From: an uncultured Lachnospiraceae bacterium
GTDB lineage: Bacteria; Bacillota_A; Clostridia; Lachnospirales; Lachnospiraceae
Direction of reading: 5' to 3'
Length of the DNA: 6,333 nt
NCBI GenBank assembly: GCA_902795835.1
Contig: CADBNA010000140.1
Location: 1-6,333 of the forward strand
The translations under genes were made by a program, and so were the position numbers. Shown piece after piece: positions 5,434-6,333 of this stretch; within the stretch, counting starts at the first letter, position 1; each line of letters opens with the position of its first letter. Below the pieces are notes generated by a model. It was given only the letters and a program-made list of their open reading frames with translations. It was not told where the DNA came from and searched no databases.

Positions 5434-6312
5434 ATGAAAATATCAGAAATGTTTGATCGTGGTGAATTTGTCGTAACTGCGGAAGTAGGGCCGCCGAAGG
5501 GATTTCAGATTGATGAGCTGGTGAAGGAAGCGAAAGAATACCTGAGCGGCATTTCCGCTGTCAATGTCACAGACTGTCAGTCTTCTGTCATGCGTCTGGG
5601 CTCCCTGGCCACCTGTAAAGTGCTCAAAGATGCAGGCCTGAACCCGATCTATCAGCTGACCTGCCGCGACAGGAACCGGATTGCCCTGCAGTCGGATATC
5701 CTGAGCGCCGCCCTGTTCGGCATCGACAATATTCTGTGCCTGACAGGCGACCACACCAAGCTGGGCGACCATCCGGGCGCAAAGCCGGTCTTCGATCTGG
5801 ACTCTGTGTCTCTGCTTCACACGGTAAAGACACTGGAGAGCGGCAAGGATCTCGGCGGCAATGACCTGGTGGGAGATGCCCCGTCCTTTGCCAAGGGCGC
5901 TGTCGTGTCCCCGTGCAGCGAGTCTGTTGACGCGCAGCTGGCAAAAATGGAGCGCAAGGTAATGGCCGGCGCCGAGTATTTCCAGACACAGGCCGTTTAC
6001 GACTCCGAGAAATTCATCGAGTTCATGGAGAAGGCAAAACAGTTCGGAAAGCCGGTGCAGCTGGGAATCGTCATTCTGAAGAACGTCGGCATGGCCCGTT
6101 ACATGAACAACAATGTGGCAGGTATCCATGTACCGGATGAGATGATCGAAGAACTCAAGGCCGACAAGGAAAAGACAAAGGCCGGAATAACGGGAATTGA
6201 AATTGCGGCCCGCATTATCAAAGAGTGCAAGCCGTACTGCCAGGGTGTGCACATCATGGCGCTCGGCTGGGAGTCCAAGGTGCCGGCGCTGCTGAAGCTC
6301 GCAGAGATCTGA
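5434..6312 (+). CDS. metF: Methylene-tetrahydrofolate reductase, flavin subunit MetF (short acetogen type)
   Basis: MetF reduces 5,10-methylene-THF to 5-methyl-THF at a bound flavin, the last step of the methyl branch before the methyl group passes to the corrinoid protein; it also supplies methyl-THF for methionine synthesis. The 292-residue protein is a single TIM-barrel domain without the C-terminal regulatory half found in eukaryotes. Visible landmarks are the catalytic-Glu segment TAEVGPPKG (E17, matching E. coli E28), IYQLTCRDRNR (72-82), LCLTGDH (101-107; D106, matching D120), AEYFQTQAVYD (180-190; Q186, matching Q183) and the C-terminal GVHIMALGWE (271-280). The start at 5434 has GGAG 9 bases upstream; an ATG at 5426 is too close to that site. 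It is third in the rnfC2-metV-metF order, as in A. woodii, which points to a MetF working in a complex rather than a free NADH-linked enzyme. Confidence 0.95.
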   Translation: MKISEMFDRGEFVVTAEVGPPKGFQIDELVKEAKEYLSGISAVNVTDCQSSVMRLGSLATCKVLKDAGLNPIYQLTCRDRNRIALQSDILSAALFGIDNILCLTGDHTKLGDHPGAKPVFDLDSVSLLHTVKTLESGKDLGGNDLVGDAPSFAKGAVVSPCSESVDAQLAKMERKVMAGAEYFQTQAVYDSEKFIEFMEKAKQFGKPVQLGIVILKNVGMARYMNNNVAGIHVPDEMIEELKADKEKTKAGITGIEIAARIIKECKPYCQGVHIMALGWESKVPALLKLAEI

Positions 6313-6322
6313 GGCTGCAGGC

Positions 6323-6333
6323 GGAGAGCATAT
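6323..6333 (+). other. Possible start region of a further downstream gene
   Basis: After the metF stop, GGAG (6323-6326) is followed five bases later by AT at the window edge (6332-6333). If the next base is G this would be an ATG with a ribosome binding site, 19 bases after metF, and the operon would continue. I see no terminator in these 21 bases. Confidence 0.3.

Noticed and set aside
2794..6312. Electron-bifurcating methylene-THF reductase
   Set aside because: No HdrABC/MvhD-type subunits are seen, and the published A. woodii enzyme of this composition did not reduce ferredoxin, so bifurcation is not supported.

Overview
This window looks like a piece of chromosome from a GC-rich clostridial (Firmicutes) acetogen or acetogen-like anaerobe. 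The main evidence is a three-gene set, rnfC2-metV-metF, which has the content and order of the heterotrimeric NADH-dependent methylene-tetrahydrofolate reductase described from Acetobacterium woodii. Strong AGGAGG-type ribosome binding sites, a GTG and a TTG start, and a YitT-family membrane protein also fit Firmicutes. I cannot name the species from sequence alone.

Layout. Bases 1-1113 (+) hold the 3' four fifths of a class II fumarase gene (fumC), cut by the window edge. It converges with a two-gene minus-strand unit: a YitT/DUF161-DUF2179 membrane protein (1613-2479) followed by moaC (1114-1584, GTG start). The fumC and moaC stop codons abut with no base between them. A 314-base divergent intergenic region (2480-2793) separates yitT from the plus-strand operon. 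It holds a 25-bp imperfect tandem duplication that repeats the yitT Shine-Dalgarno, two short dyads, and candidate promoters facing both ways. The plus-strand operon is rnfC2 (2794-4758, TTG start), metV (4760-5374, one base after the rnfC2 stop) and metF (5434-6312). The final 21 bases may carry the ribosome binding site of another gene.

How the genes work together. MetF is the flavin subunit that reduces methylene-THF to methyl-THF in the methyl branch of the Wood-Ljungdahl pathway. MetV is its small Cys-rich partner. RnfC2 carries an RnfC/NuoF-like NADH and flavin module plus a two-[4Fe-4S] ferredoxin-like tail, and so supplies electrons from NADH. The most notable point is that the first ~210 residues of RnfC2 are themselves a MetV-like domain. 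Its eight-cysteine block has exactly the spacing of the block in stand-alone MetV, so the operon encodes the MetV fold twice. With two clusters per MetV-like block, the predicted total is six [4Fe-4S] clusters, which matches the number published for the A. woodii complex. The system is therefore probably a known enzyme type rather than a new one. Its arrangement as a stand-alone transcription unit, away from fhs/fchA/folD, is worth noting. MoaC (molybdenum cofactor synthesis) could serve a Mo/W formate dehydrogenase in the same organism, but that link is inference.
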